Part shown: in pieces, positions 18,694-28,156 of the stretch
Layout: each line of letters opens with the position of its first letter
Numbering within the stretch: the stretch's first letter is position 1
NCBI RefSeq assembly: GCF_000934745.1
Contig: NZ_KN882168.1
Location: forward strand, 258,888 to 322,887
Origin: Desulfonatronum thioautotrophicum
GTDB lineage: Bacteria; Desulfobacterota; Desulfovibrionia; Desulfovibrionales; Desulfonatronaceae
Reading direction: 5' to 3'
DNA length: 64,000 nucleotides
Notes under the pieces: generated by a model
Databases searched by the model: none
Seen by the model: only the letters and a program-made list of their open reading frames with translations
Told to the model about the DNA's origin: nothing
Translations under genes and position numbers: made by a program

Positions 18694-21600
18694 ATGCTGT
18701 GGCGCGTGGAGGTGGGCCTGCGGCCCCAGGTGACCGACACCCTTGGAAACCGGGTCTGCAGCAAGATATCCCAGGAATTGGGCATTGCCGTGGATCGTGT
18801 GGACGCCATCAAGGTGTTTACCGTGGCCGGCCTGGATGAAGCGCAGATTCGCCTTGTTTTGGAGCGCCATGTGCTTCACGATCCCATCCTGCACCAGGCG
18901 TCCTTGCAACCCCTGCCTGCTGTGGGCGGAGGATTTGACTGGGCACTGGAAGTGGGCTTTCGGCCCGGGGTGACGGACAACGAAGGCCGGACCGCGGCCC
19001 AGAGCGTAGCCATGGTTCTGGGCCTGCCGGCCCCCTGGCCCAAAGATTTTGCCGTGTGCACATCCACCCGGTACCTGCTCTCCGGGGATATCGACGAAGC
19101 CGCCGCACGGTGCATTGCCAAGGACCTGCTGGCCAATGAATTGATCCAGCGCATTGATCTGAAAAGTTCGTTCCAGTGGGAGACCGAGCCGGGCTTTCCG
19201 GCTCGGACCGCCCAAGTTGTGGGACGACCCAGTGACACAATCCAGACCATCAACCTTTCCGGCCTCAGCCATGCGGAACTGTTGGAAATCAGCCGCAAGG
19301 GCGTCCTGGCCCTCAGCCTGGAGGAGATGCTGGCAATCCGCGACTACTACGAGCGGCCGGAAGTTATCACGGCCCGCATGGCTCAGGGCTTGCCCGAAGC
19401 ACCCACGGACGTGGAGCTGGAAGCCTTGGCCCAAACCTGGTCGGAACACTGCAAGCACAAGATCTTCAACGCCAAAATCACCTACCAAATCAGCAGCCAA
19501 GCCGACTCTCCGGTACCCGGCCCCTCCGCCTTGGCCATCGACAGCCTGTACAAAACCTTCATCCAGAGGCCCACGGCCCAGATTCGGCAGCGCATGGGTG
19601 CGGACGACTTCTGCCTTTCCGTATTCAAGGACAATGCCGGGGTGATTCGTTTCGATCAGGGCCACAACATCTGCGTCAAGGTGGAGACCCACAACAGCCC
19701 TTCGGCATTGGACCCATACGGCGGGGCGTTGACCGGAATCGTGGGCGTGAACCGTGACCCGATGGGCACCGGCCTGGGCGCCGAACTGCTCTGCAATACT
19801 GATGTTTTCTGCCTGGGGTCACCGTTTTACGATCAGCCCTTGCCGCCGCGCCTGCTCCATCCGCGTCGCGTTCTGGAGGGTGTGCGCGAGGGCGTGGAGC
19901 ACGGCGGCAACAAGTCCGGCATCCCCACGGTGAACGGCTCCCTGGTCTTTCATGACCGCTTCCTGGGCAAGCCGCTGATCTTCTGCGGAACCGTGGGGAT
20001 CATGCCCGCGCAGGTGGCCGGTCGGCCCAGCCATGTCAAGCAGGCCCGGCCTGGGGACGCCATCGTGATGGTCGGTGGCCGGATCGGCAAGGACGGCATC
20101 CATGGGGCCACCTTTTCTTCAGAGGAACTGCACGCGGACTCCCCGGCCACGGCGGTCCAGATCGGCGATCCCATCACCCAGCGCAAGATGTATGATTTCT
20201 TGATGACTGCCCGGGATCGAGGTCTTTACCAGGCCATCACGGACAACGGCGCCGGGGGGTTGAGTTCCTCCGTGGGGGAAATGGCCCAGGACAGCGGCGG
20301 CTGCGACCTGGATCTGAGCCTGGCCCCCTTGAAGTACGATGGCCTGCAACCATGGGAAATTCTCCTCTCCGAAGCCCAGGAGCGCATGACCGCTGCCGTG
20401 GCCCCGGAAGATCTGAATGCCTTCCTGGCTCTGGCCCGGCGCATGGACGTCGAAGCTACGGCGCTTGGAACCTTCACGGACAGTGGCCTGTTTCACATCC
20501 GCTTCGGCGAACGCGTGGTGGGTAGCCTGAGCATGGACTTCCTGCACGACGGCACGCCGCAAATGCACCTGGAGGCGGTCTGGTCCCCGCCGGTACAGGA
20601 GGAAATCGCCGTGGAACTCCTGGGTGGGCCTGAGGGGGTCGGCAACAGGGATCATGGCCAGCTTTTGGAACGCATCCTGGGCCGGCTCAACGTCTGCAGC
20701 AAGGAATATGTCATCCGTCAATACGACCATGAGGTCCAGGGCGGCAGTGTGATCAAGCCCTTGATGGGCGTTCTTGCCGACGGCCCCACGGACGCGGCGG
20801 TGATCCGTCCGCTGCTCGATGCTCATCGCGGTTTGGTCGTTTCCCATGGTATCTGCCCCAAATTCAGCGACCTGGACACCTACTGGATGACCGCCAATGC
20901 CGTGGACGAAGCCGTGCGTAACGCCGTGGCCGTGGGCGCGGACCCGGCGCGGATGGCCGGGGTGGACAACTTCTGCTGGTGCGACCCGGTCCAGTCCGAG
21001 AAAACCCCGGACGGTCGCTACAAGCTGGCCCAACTGGTGCGGGCCAACCAGGCCCTGGCCCACTATTGTCTGGCTTACGGCGTCCCCTGCATCTCGGGCA
21101 AGGACTCCATGAAGAACGACTACTCCGTGGCCGGGATCAAGATTTCCGTGCCGCCCACCGTGCTTTTCAGTCTGGTGGGCGTGGTGGAAGACGTCCGAGG
21201 CTGTGTGTCCTCGGACTTCAAGCAGCCAGGAGATCTGGTCTACCTGCTGGGCACGACCCGTTCCGAACTGGGCGGTTCGGAGCTGGCGGATGAATTGGGG
21301 TTGTCCGGCGGGCTGGTGCCCCAGGTGGATGCCCTGGCCAATCGCCAACGCTACCACACCCTGCACGCGGCCATCCGCTGCGGTCTGGTCCGGGCTGCCC
21401 ACGATCTTTCCGACGGAGGACTGGCAACGGCTTTGGCGGAAATGGCCATTGGCGGCCGCCTGGGAGCACGGGTCGATCTGGTCCACACCTCATCCACTCC
21501 CAGGAACCTGCCAGTGACAACCTTGCTGTACAGTGAATCCGCGGGCCGTTTGCTGGTCTGCGTGGCCCCGGACCAGGCGGAAAAATTCGAAGCCCTGTTT

Positions 21601-21735
21601 GCGGGGCAAGCCCTGTCCCGCATCGGCCATGTGCAGCAGGAACCGACACTCTTGATCAAAAACGCCGACATCCCTGTACTGAGCGCTTCTGTTGAACGGC
21701 TGGCCACTGCTTGGCAGGCGACCATGAACTGGTGA
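18694..21735 (+). CDS. purL: Phosphoribosylformylglycinamidine synthase, PurS-PurL fusion
   Basis: About 1,013 residues. It catalyses the ATP-dependent conversion of FGAR to FGAM, the fourth step of purine synthesis. Two PurS-like repeats occupy roughly residues 1-160 (LWRVEVGLRPQVTD and LEVGFRPGVTDNEG), followed by the linker, the SEHCKHKIF signature, and two AIRS-type catalytic halves (VKVETHNSPSALDPYGG, ITDNGAGGLSSSVGEMA, GKDSMKNDY). There is no C-terminal glutaminase, so ammonia must come from a separate PurQ not seen in this window. The ATG at 18694 follows CAGGAG with 7-base spacing. An in-frame ATG at 18664 is weaker and frames further upstream are not conserved. It is not visibly in an operon with other purine genes. 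Confidence 0.93.
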   Translation: MLWRVEVGLRPQVTDTLGNRVCSKISQELGIAVDRVDAIKVFTVAGLDEAQIRLVLERHVLHDPILHQASLQPLPAVGGGFDWALEVGFRPGVTDNEGRTAAQSVAMVLGLPAPWPKDFAVCTSTRYLLSGDIDEAAARCIAKDLLANELIQRIDLKSSFQWETEPGFPARTAQVVGRPSDTIQTINLSGLSHAELLEISRKGVLALSLEEMLAIRDYYERPEVITARMAQGLPEAPTDVELEALAQTWSEHCKHKIFNAKITYQISSQADSPVPGPSALAIDSLYKTFIQRPTAQIRQRMGADDFCLSVFKDNAGVIRFDQGHNICVKVETHNSPSALDPYGGALTGIVGVNRDPMGTGLGAELLCNTDVFCLGSPFYDQPLPPRLLHPRRVLEGVREGVEHGGNKSGIPTVNGSLVFHDRFLGKPLIFCGTVGIMPAQVAGRPSHVKQARPGDAIVMVGGRIGKDGIHGATFSSEELHADSPATAVQIGDPITQRKMYDFLMTARDRGLYQAITDNGAGGLSSSVGEMAQDSGGCDLDLSLAPLKYDGLQPWEILLSEAQERMTAAVAPEDLNAFLALARRMDVEATALGTFTDSGLFHIRFGERVVGSLSMDFLHDGTPQMHLEAVWSPPVQEEIAVELLGGPEGVGNRDHGQLLERILGRLNVCSKEYVIRQYDHEVQGGSVIKPLMGVLADGPTDAAVIRPLLDAHRGLVVSHGICPKFSDLDTYWMTANAVDEAVRNAVAVGADPARMAGVDNFCWCDPVQSEKTPDGRYKLAQLVRANQALAHYCLAYGVPCISGKDSMKNDYSVAGIKISVPPTVLFSLVGVVEDVRGCVSSDFKQPGDLVYLLGTTRSELGGSELADELGLSGGLVPQVDALANRQRYHTLHAAIRCGLVRAAHDLSDGGLATALAEMAIGGRLGARVDLVHTSSTPRNLPVTTLLYSESAGRLLVCVAPDQAEKFEALFAGQALSRIGHVQQEPTLLIKNADIPVLSASVERLATAWQATMNW

Positions 21736-21777
21736 ATTTGGGGAGAATCTCCCTTGACGATACATGAGGAGTAACAC

Positions 21778-23325
21778 GTGAATGAAGAAAATACCCGTCA
21801 ACAATCCCAGTTAGCCGGGCCGAACCCTGAATTGTCCGATGCCGAACTGGCCGCCTTGCCTGCTGCGTTGCAAGAGGGCTGTTCCCGGGCCGGATGGTCC
21901 GAACTGACGCTGGTCCAGAAAAAAGCAATCCCCTATGTCCTGTCCGGCCGGAACATCATGGTCCAGGCCCGGACCGGAAGCGGCAAGACCGGGGCGTTCA
22001 TCCTGCCCCTGCTGGAACGCATTGACGTCACCCGGCCGGATTGCCAAGCCATGGTGCTCACCCCTACCCGGGAACTGGCCCGGCAAGTCGCCCAGGAAGC
22101 CGCGGTGCTGGCCGGAGAATCCGGTTTGAACGTGGTGCCGGTGTATGGAGGCGTTGGCTACCAGGCGCAACGGGACGCCTTTCGCCAGGGCGCTCATCTT
22201 GTGGTGGGCACTCCGGGCCGCATCCTGGACCACCTCCTGGGGCGCAACCTCAGCCTGAACCACCTGCGCACCCTGATTTTCGATGAAGCGGACCGGATGC
22301 TTTCCGTGGGCTTCTACCCGGACATGCGCGAGTTGCAACGCTACTTGCCGGCCAAGGGCGTGGATGCGTTCATGTTTTCGGCCACCTACCCGGAAAGCGT
22401 CATCCGGCTGGGCCGGGAATTTTTGACGGACCCGGCCTTTCTCGGCCTGTCAGGGGACCAGGTGCACATTGCGGAGATTGAGCACTCCTTTTGTGTCGTT
22501 CCGCCCATGCTCCGGGACAAAACCCTGATCCGCCTGCTGGAGATGGAGAACCCCACTTCGGCGATCATCTTTTGCAATACCAAAAACAACGTGGAATTCG
22601 TCACCGCCATTCTCAAGCAGTACGGATTCGATGCCGAGGACATTTCCTCCAATTTGTCCCAAAACAAGCGGGAAGAGGTTCTGGCCCGGATTCGCTCCGG
22701 AAACCTGCGCCTTCTGGTCGCCACTGACGTGGCTGGTCGAGGCATCGACATCCCTGGTCTGTCCCATGTCTTCCTTTACGAGTCCCCGGAAGACCCGGAA
22801 TCCTACATCCACCGGGCCGGACGCACCGGTCGGGCCGGGGCATCCGGTACGGTGATCACCCTGGTGGATATCATGGAAAAGATCGAGCTGGACCGCATCG
22901 CCACCCGGTTCGGGATAAAGTTGCTGGAGCGGAATTCACCGGAGGAAACGGACGTTCTGCCCATCCTGGAGGATCGGATCACGGTGCTCTTGGAAAACAA
23001 ACAGCGCCGCTTGACCCTGGCCCAGAAGGAGCGGACCGCCCGCTTTCTCCCGACCATCCCCAAGTTCGCGCAGAGCGAAGACACCGCGGCATTGCTCGCC
23101 CTGCTCCTGGACGAACTCTACCAGCGCTCCATGAATGTCTCCCCGCCGGAGCCGGATACCCGGACGGGGCGAACCCGCCGTCCAACATCCCCCCCCCAGT
23201 CAGGCCCATCGGCTGAAGGTGCCAAAAAAAAGCGCCGACGCCGCAAACCCAAGACGCCCCCTTCCGGCAAAAATACCGGGGGAGCCGGAGAGAGCCGCCC
23301 TGAAACCCACTCCACTGAAGAATGA
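21778..23325 (+). CDS. DEAD-box ATP-dependent RNA helicase
   Basis: 515 residues. Core motifs in order: the Q-motif region (ELTLVQKKAIP), Walker A ARTGSGKT, PTRELA, TPGRI, DEAD (FDEADRML), SAT, then in the second RecA lobe TDVAGRGIDI and HRAGRTGRAG. A roughly 130-residue C-terminal extension ends in a very basic Lys/Arg stretch (KKKRRRRKPK) and a Pro/Gly-rich tail, likely for RNA binding. Such proteins act in ribosome assembly or RNA decay. The start is a GTG at 21778, preceded by TGAGGAG at 6-7 bases. It lies 42 bases after purL on the same strand, but no functional link is evident. Confidence 0.92.
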   Translation: MNEENTRQQSQLAGPNPELSDAELAALPAALQEGCSRAGWSELTLVQKKAIPYVLSGRNIMVQARTGSGKTGAFILPLLERIDVTRPDCQAMVLTPTRELARQVAQEAAVLAGESGLNVVPVYGGVGYQAQRDAFRQGAHLVVGTPGRILDHLLGRNLSLNHLRTLIFDEADRMLSVGFYPDMRELQRYLPAKGVDAFMFSATYPESVIRLGREFLTDPAFLGLSGDQVHIAEIEHSFCVVPPMLRDKTLIRLLEMENPTSAIIFCNTKNNVEFVTAILKQYGFDAEDISSNLSQNKREEVLARIRSGNLRLLVATDVAGRGIDIPGLSHVFLYESPEDPESYIHRAGRTGRAGASGTVITLVDIMEKIELDRIATRFGIKLLERNSPEETDVLPILEDRITVLLENKQRRLTLAQKERTARFLPTIPKFAQSEDTAALLALLLDELYQRSMNVSPPEPDTRTGRTRRPTSPPQSGPSAEGAKKKRRRRKPKTPPSGKNTGGAGESRPETHSTEE

Positions 23326-23470
23326 TCCGCGGGGGAGTGGGGGTGGATGGGGATAACGAGCCTTCTGGCACTGGAAATATGAACCAAGATCCGGCAATAT
23401 CCGCCTAGGGATCATCTTGCACCAACTCGTCCAAAGCCCCGTCTTCTCCTTCAAAACACCAGAGGTCTTC

Positions 23471-24619
23471 ATGCAGATTCATTTTCTCGACGCACCGGAT
23501 TCCAACACACTGGGAAAATTGATCCAACAGGTCGCCGACCAGCAGGAGGTCAAGTCCTTGCTGATATTGGCCTGTGATGCAGACCCGCTGCATGCGGCAA
23601 CTCTTGACCCGGTATTGCGGGCATGCCCCAAGCCGATCTTTGGAGGCATTTTCCCGCAAATCCTGCATGGCCCCAATGCCATGGCGTCCGGGGCGCTGGT
23701 GGTTGGGTTGCCGTGGCAGGCAGAGTCCAGAGTGATCCAGGGACTCAGCGACCCCAATGCCGATTATTTCGAGTCCATCCTGAGCCATTTCGGATCGATG
23801 GACACCGCGGAACAAACCATGTTCGTCTTTGTGGATGGTTTGAGTACCCGGATTACCGGCCTGATCGACGCCCTGTTCAACTGCCTGGGGCTGCTGCCCA
23901 AGTATATCGGCGGCGGAGCCGGCTCCCTGAGTTTCCAGCAACGTCCATGCCTGTTCACCAACCTGGGACTCATCCAGGACGCCGCCGTGCTGGGACTGGT
24001 CAATACACACAGTTCCATTGGGGTGGCCCATGGCTGGACCCCGATCAGTGATGCCTTCAAGGTTACTGAGGCCGACCGCAACACGGTGATCAGTCTGAAC
24101 TGGCAACCGGCCTTTGAAGTGTACAAGAAGATCGTGGAAGCCCACTCCGGACGCTCCTTCTCCAAGGAACCGTTTTTTGAACTGGCCAAATCCTACCCTT
24201 TGGGGTTTGCCAAACTGGACGCGGAAATGATTGTTCGCGACCCGATCATCCTGGACGGGACAAGGATGGTCTGTGTCGGCGAAGTCGCCGAGGGCAGCCA
24301 CATGCACATTCTTAACGGCAACCTGGATTCCCTGGTGGCCGGGGCTGCCCACGCCCGAGAACTGGCCGATGCCGGGATGCCTCATGAGCCCAGGAGAAAT
24401 AGTGAAACGGCCCCGACCAGCTTGATGTTTTTCGTGGACTGCATTTCCCGGGTTCTGTACTTGGAGAAAGAATTCCAACAGGAGTTGAAAGCGGTGGAAA
24501 TGGGCCTGCCCATGATCGGAGCCCTGACCCTGGGTGAAATCGCCAACACCGGAGACGCCTACCTGGAATTCTACAACAAGACATCCGTGGTCGGTATTCT
24601 CCATGACCACAATAGATGA
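23471..24619 (+). CDS. FIST-domain sensor protein
   Basis: About 382 residues with FIST N and FIST C domains (Gly-rich IGGGAGSLSF in the middle, GWTPISDAFKVTEADRN, and GALTLGEIAN near the end). FIST domains are predicted small-ligand sensors, possibly for amino acids, that feed signal transduction proteins. The ATG at 23471 follows AGAGG at 7 bases; an upstream in-frame codon at 23417 lacks such a site. The stop overlaps the start of the next gene, a hybrid kinase, by 17 bases. This strongly suggests coupled translation and that the FIST protein is the kinase's ligand-sensing partner. Confidence 0.88.
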   Translation: MQIHFLDAPDSNTLGKLIQQVADQQEVKSLLILACDADPLHAATLDPVLRACPKPIFGGIFPQILHGPNAMASGALVVGLPWQAESRVIQGLSDPNADYFESILSHFGSMDTAEQTMFVFVDGLSTRITGLIDALFNCLGLLPKYIGGGAGSLSFQQRPCLFTNLGLIQDAAVLGLVNTHSSIGVAHGWTPISDAFKVTEADRNTVISLNWQPAFEVYKKIVEAHSGRSFSKEPFFELAKSYPLGFAKLDAEMIVRDPIILDGTRMVCVGEVAEGSHMHILNGNLDSLVAGAAHARELADAGMPHEPRRNSETAPTSLMFFVDCISRVLYLEKEFQQELKAVEMGLPMIGALTLGEIANTGDAYLEFYNKTSVVGILHDHNR

Positions 24620-27600
24620 CGATGTTCGTCGCCAAATTCTCCTGGAAATCGCCCTGTCCATCAGTGGCGAACTGGAACTGCGCGCACTGCTGGGCAAAAG
24701 TCTGCCCCTGTTTTTGCGCAAACTGAATTGCACCGCCGCCGCGGTGGTCCAGCTTGCGGATCCGGAACCCATCACCTCCCAGGCTGTCCCACTGTCCATT
24801 CCCCGCCACCCTGAATGGCCAAAAATGGTCCGGCGGATCCGCCGCAATCTCAACGAAGATCCGGAACAATTTTTCACGGAGGCCCAGGGTCCAGGTGGGC
24901 TCTGGTTCGGATTTCGACTGCGCGGCTTCGGCATGCTGCTCCTGGCCCGACCGGCGGTCTTTGATCCTCTCTTCCTGCGCGAATTCCAGCCCTTGACCGA
25001 CATGCTGGCCCGGGCCTGCCTGGCCTGCCTGGAGTCGGAGCGCCGCAAACAGGTGGAGCAAAAGCTGGCCTTGACCCAGGCCAGTCAGCGGGCCTTGTTG
25101 GACAACCTCCCGTTCATGGCCTGGATGAAGGACGCAAAGGGCCGGTACACGGCGGTGAACAAGAGCTTTGCGGACCACACCGGCCTTCAGTTTGGCGACA
25201 TTATTGGCAAAACCACCCACGAGGTCTGGCCTCAGGAAAAAGCCGCACTGTTTGCCGCGGACGACGAGTCCATTCTGCGGACCGGCCAACCTGTCGAGGG
25301 ACGGGACCAGGAAACATCTCCCAACGGGGATATCCATTGGTTCGAGTACGCCAAGCACCCCATCATTCAGCCGGCGTCCGGGGAGATCACCGGGACCACC
25401 GGCTTTCGCTGGGATGTCTCCAGCCGTGTTCTCGCCGAACAAAACCTGAAATACCGCACGGCCTTCCAGCGCGTGGTCATGGACCTGGCCATCGGATTCG
25501 TGAATACCCCGCTGGAACGTCTGGACCAAGGCATCAACAACGCCCTGGCCATGACCGGACAGTTTGCCGGGGTGGATCGGGCCTACCTGTTCCGCTACGA
25601 TTTTGTGCGTAATGTCATGGACAATACCCATGAGTGGTGTGCCGCGGGCATTGCTCCGCAAATCACCAATCTGCGCAACATATCCAATACCCAGTTCCCG
25701 GACTGGGTTCAGGCCCATCGCCAGGGGGAGATCGTGCACATTCCCAGCGTGGCGGACCTGGCACTGGAGAACCCGATTCGAGCCGTCCTGGACTCCCAGG
25801 GCATCCGCACCCTGATCACGTTGCCCTTGATCCAGGACCAAAACTGTTTTGGCTTTGTTGGTTTCGACGTCGTACAGGAAGAAAAAGTCTGGAGTGACGA
25901 GGAAATCGACCTCCTTCGGATTCTGGCAGAACTGTTCACCAATGCAGAGGTCCGGCGCGCGCACGAACGGCATTTGGTGGAAGCCAGGGCCGGGGCAGAG
26001 GCAGCCAGCCGGGCCAAAAGCGAATTTCTGGCCAATATGAGTCATGAAATCCGGACCCCGTTGCACGGCGTGGTGAGCATGATCGGCCTGCTCAAGGAAA
26101 CCAGGACCTCCCAGGAACAGCAAGAGTTTCTGCACATGGCGGAAACGTCGGCGGAATCTCTCTTGTCGGTCATCAACGACATTTTGGATTTTTCCAAGAT
26201 CGAGGCTGGAAAACTGGAACTCTCCCTCCAGTTTTTTGACCTGGAAGATGAAATTCACCGCATGAGCGGGCTGATCGCGGCCAAGGCCCGGGAGAAAAAC
26301 CTGGAACTCATGGTCCGGTACGACCCCAAAACCCCACGGATTGTGGAAGGGGACAATCTGCGCCTGCGTCAAATTCTCTCCAACCTTTTGGCCAACGCCA
26401 TCAAGTTCACGGAGCGCGGCCACATCCTGCTCAACGTCGAACCTCTCTATCTGGAAGATGGCTTGGCCATGATTCGTTTTTTGGTGGAGGATACCGGCAT
26501 CGGCATCCCCGAAAACCGTTTGCAGCACATTTTTGAACAGTTCACCCAGGTGGACGGTTCCACCAGCCGCCGCTACGGGGGAACCGGTCTGGGCTTGGCC
26601 ATCTGCCAGCAGTTGGTAACCATGATGGGCGGGACCATCACGGTGGGCAGCACCGTTAACCGGGGATCGCGCTTCTTTTTCGACCTGCCGTTGCCATACC
26701 GGAAAATCACTCCGGATAAACCAACGGATACGTTACCGGATGCACCACCAGATACACCATCAGATGCATCACCAGATGCTTCATTGGGCACGCCTCATGC
26801 ATTACCAGGCAATCTCCGCGGCTACCGGGCTCTGATTGTCGACGACCAGGCCATCAACCGCCGGATTCTGGCCGAACATCTGTCCGCCTGGGGCATGGAT
26901 CACGAATCAGCAGAGAGTGCCTGGGAGGCAGTGCGCAAACTGGAAGCCGCCTGGGAGCGTTCCGCACCCGTTGACATCATGCTCCTGGATTATGCCATGC
27001 CGGAGATGAACGGAGTTGAACTGGCCCAGACCCTGCGGAAATCCCCGAAGTGGCGGGATCTCCGTCTGATCCTGCTGACCTCCAAGTGGACCCAGATGAA
27101 TTTGCGGCAGTGCAATGAGTTGGGGCTGAACGCCGTGCTCCAAAAACCCGTGGTCTCTGGAGATCTTTTTGACACTGTACGGAGGACGTTGTCGCACGTT
27201 CACGGACCGGGCTGCACCGAGGAACCTCCGACCAATACAGACCCGGACGTCCCCCCACCTTCTTTGGAATTGTCGGAATTTTGGGGCTCTCTGGAGAGGC
27301 CGATTCATGTCCTGTTGGTGGACGACCACCCCATCAATCGCAAGTCCGCGGTCATGCACCTGCGAAAATTGCAATGCGAGGTAACCACGGCGGAAAATGG
27401 CCTGGAAGCCCTGAAACTGGTACAGGAGCTTGATGTGGATATCGTGCTCATGGATGTACAGATGCCGGTGATGGACGGGTACGAGGCCACCCAGGCCATT
27501 CGAAGCCTGGGTGGGCGATACACAACACTGCCGATTATCGCCTTGACCGCCAATGCCATGGAGGGGGACCGGCAGCGCTGCCTGGATGCCGGCATGACCG

Positions 27601-28064
27601 ACTACCTGCCGAAACCACTACCCAAGGACGGATTGGCCACTCTTCTGGCCGCACACCGTCCGGAACGGACCCCGCAAGCCGAGAATCAACACCAGTCACC
27701 ACCCAGCGGGCCGGATCTGGATTACGCCGCGTTGCTGCGACAATACGAGGGCGACCTGGACATGGCCCGAGAAATGCTTCAGGACTTTCTGGCGGACACC
27801 CCGAACGAGATCGCCTCCATCGGCCAGGCCCTGACCCGCCGTGACCCGATAACCGAGCAGCTGGCCCACCGGCTCAAAGGACCCAGTTCGTATGTCGGCG
27901 CGATACGTTTGCAGGCTCACTGCTCCAGGATCGTCGAGACCGTGCGTCGCGGACAATGGGATGCGACCGACCAGGAGTTTCAGGCCTTGCAGCTGGCTTG
28001 GACCGGATTTACTAAGGAAAGCACGGCTTGGCTGAGCAAGGTAAAGACGGATGCGCTGGATTGA
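24603..28064 (+). CDS. PAS-GAF hybrid histidine kinase (HisKA, HATPase, REC x2, Hpt)
   Basis: About 1,153 residues, with no obvious membrane helix. An N-terminal region of 150 residues without a clear family assignment precedes a PAS domain (about 160-280, DNLPFMAWMKDAKGRY) and a GAF domain (about 285-455). The phospho-acceptor His is near 481 in NMSHEIRTPLHG. The ATPase has NLLANAIKFT, DTGIGIP and [11 protein letters not shown] Pro/Asp/Ala/Thr-rich linker (about 703-740, encoded by 12-base repeats at 26713-26790) leads to two receivers ([22 protein letters not shown]) and an Hpt domain (LAHRLKGPSS, His about 1089). It overlaps the FIST gene upstream and lies 92 bases before an HD-GYP response regulator, its likely partner. 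Confidence 0.92.
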   Translation: MTTIDDDVRRQILLEIALSISGELELRALLGKSLPLFLRKLNCTAAAVVQLADPEPITSQAVPLSIPRHPEWPKMVRRIRRNLNEDPEQFFTEAQGPGGLWFGFRLRGFGMLLLARPAVFDPLFLREFQPLTDMLARACLACLESERRKQVEQKLALTQASQRALLDNLPFMAWMKDAKGRYTAVNKSFADHTGLQFGDIIGKTTHEVWPQEKAALFAADDESILRTGQPVEGRDQETSPNGDIHWFEYAKHPIIQPASGEITGTTGFRWDVSSRVLAEQNLKYRTAFQRVVMDLAIGFVNTPLERLDQGINNALAMTGQFAGVDRAYLFRYDFVRNVMDNTHEWCAAGIAPQITNLRNISNTQFPDWVQAHRQGEIVHIPSVADLALENPIRAVLDSQGIRTLITLPLIQDQNCFGFVGFDVVQEEKVWSDEEIDLLRILAELFTNAEVRRAHERHLVEARAGAEAASRAKSEFLANMSHEIRTPLHGVVSMIGLLKETRTSQEQQEFLHMAETSAESLLSVINDILDFSKIEAGKLELSLQFFDLEDEIHRMSGLIAAKAREKNLELMVRYDPKTPRIVEGDNLRLRQILSNLLANAIKFTERGHILLNVEPLYLEDGLAMIRFLVEDTGIGIPENRLQHIFEQFTQVDGSTSRRYGGTGLGLAICQQLVTMMGGTITVGSTVNRGSRFFFDLPLPYRKITPDKPTDTLPDAPPDTPSDASPDASLGTPHALPGNLRGYRALIVDDQAINRRILAEHLSAWGMDHESAESAWEAVRKLEAAWERSAPVDIMLLDYAMPEMNGVELAQTLRKSPKWRDLRLILLTSKWTQMNLRQCNELGLNAVLQKPVVSGDLFDTVRRTLSHVHGPGCTEEPPTNTDPDVPPPSLELSEFWGSLERPIHVLLVDDHPINRKSAVMHLRKLQCEVTTAENGLEALKLVQELDVDIVLMDVQMPVMDGYEATQAIRSLGGRYTTLPIIALTANAMEGDRQRCLDAGMTDYLPKPLPKDGLATLLAAHRPERTPQAENQHQSPPSGPDLDYAALLRQYEGDLDMAREMLQDFLADTPNEIASIGQALTRRDPITEQLAHRLKGPSSYVGAIRLQAHCSRIVETVRRGQWDATDQEFQALQLAWTGFTKESTAWLSKVKTDALD

Positions 28065-28156
28065 CTACCCGTTAAAGCGATGCGTTTCTCGAGGTGACCA
28101 CGGACCAGGGCGGGCATGAGCCACGCATCTGTATCCAGCAGTGAGGAGCAACAACC

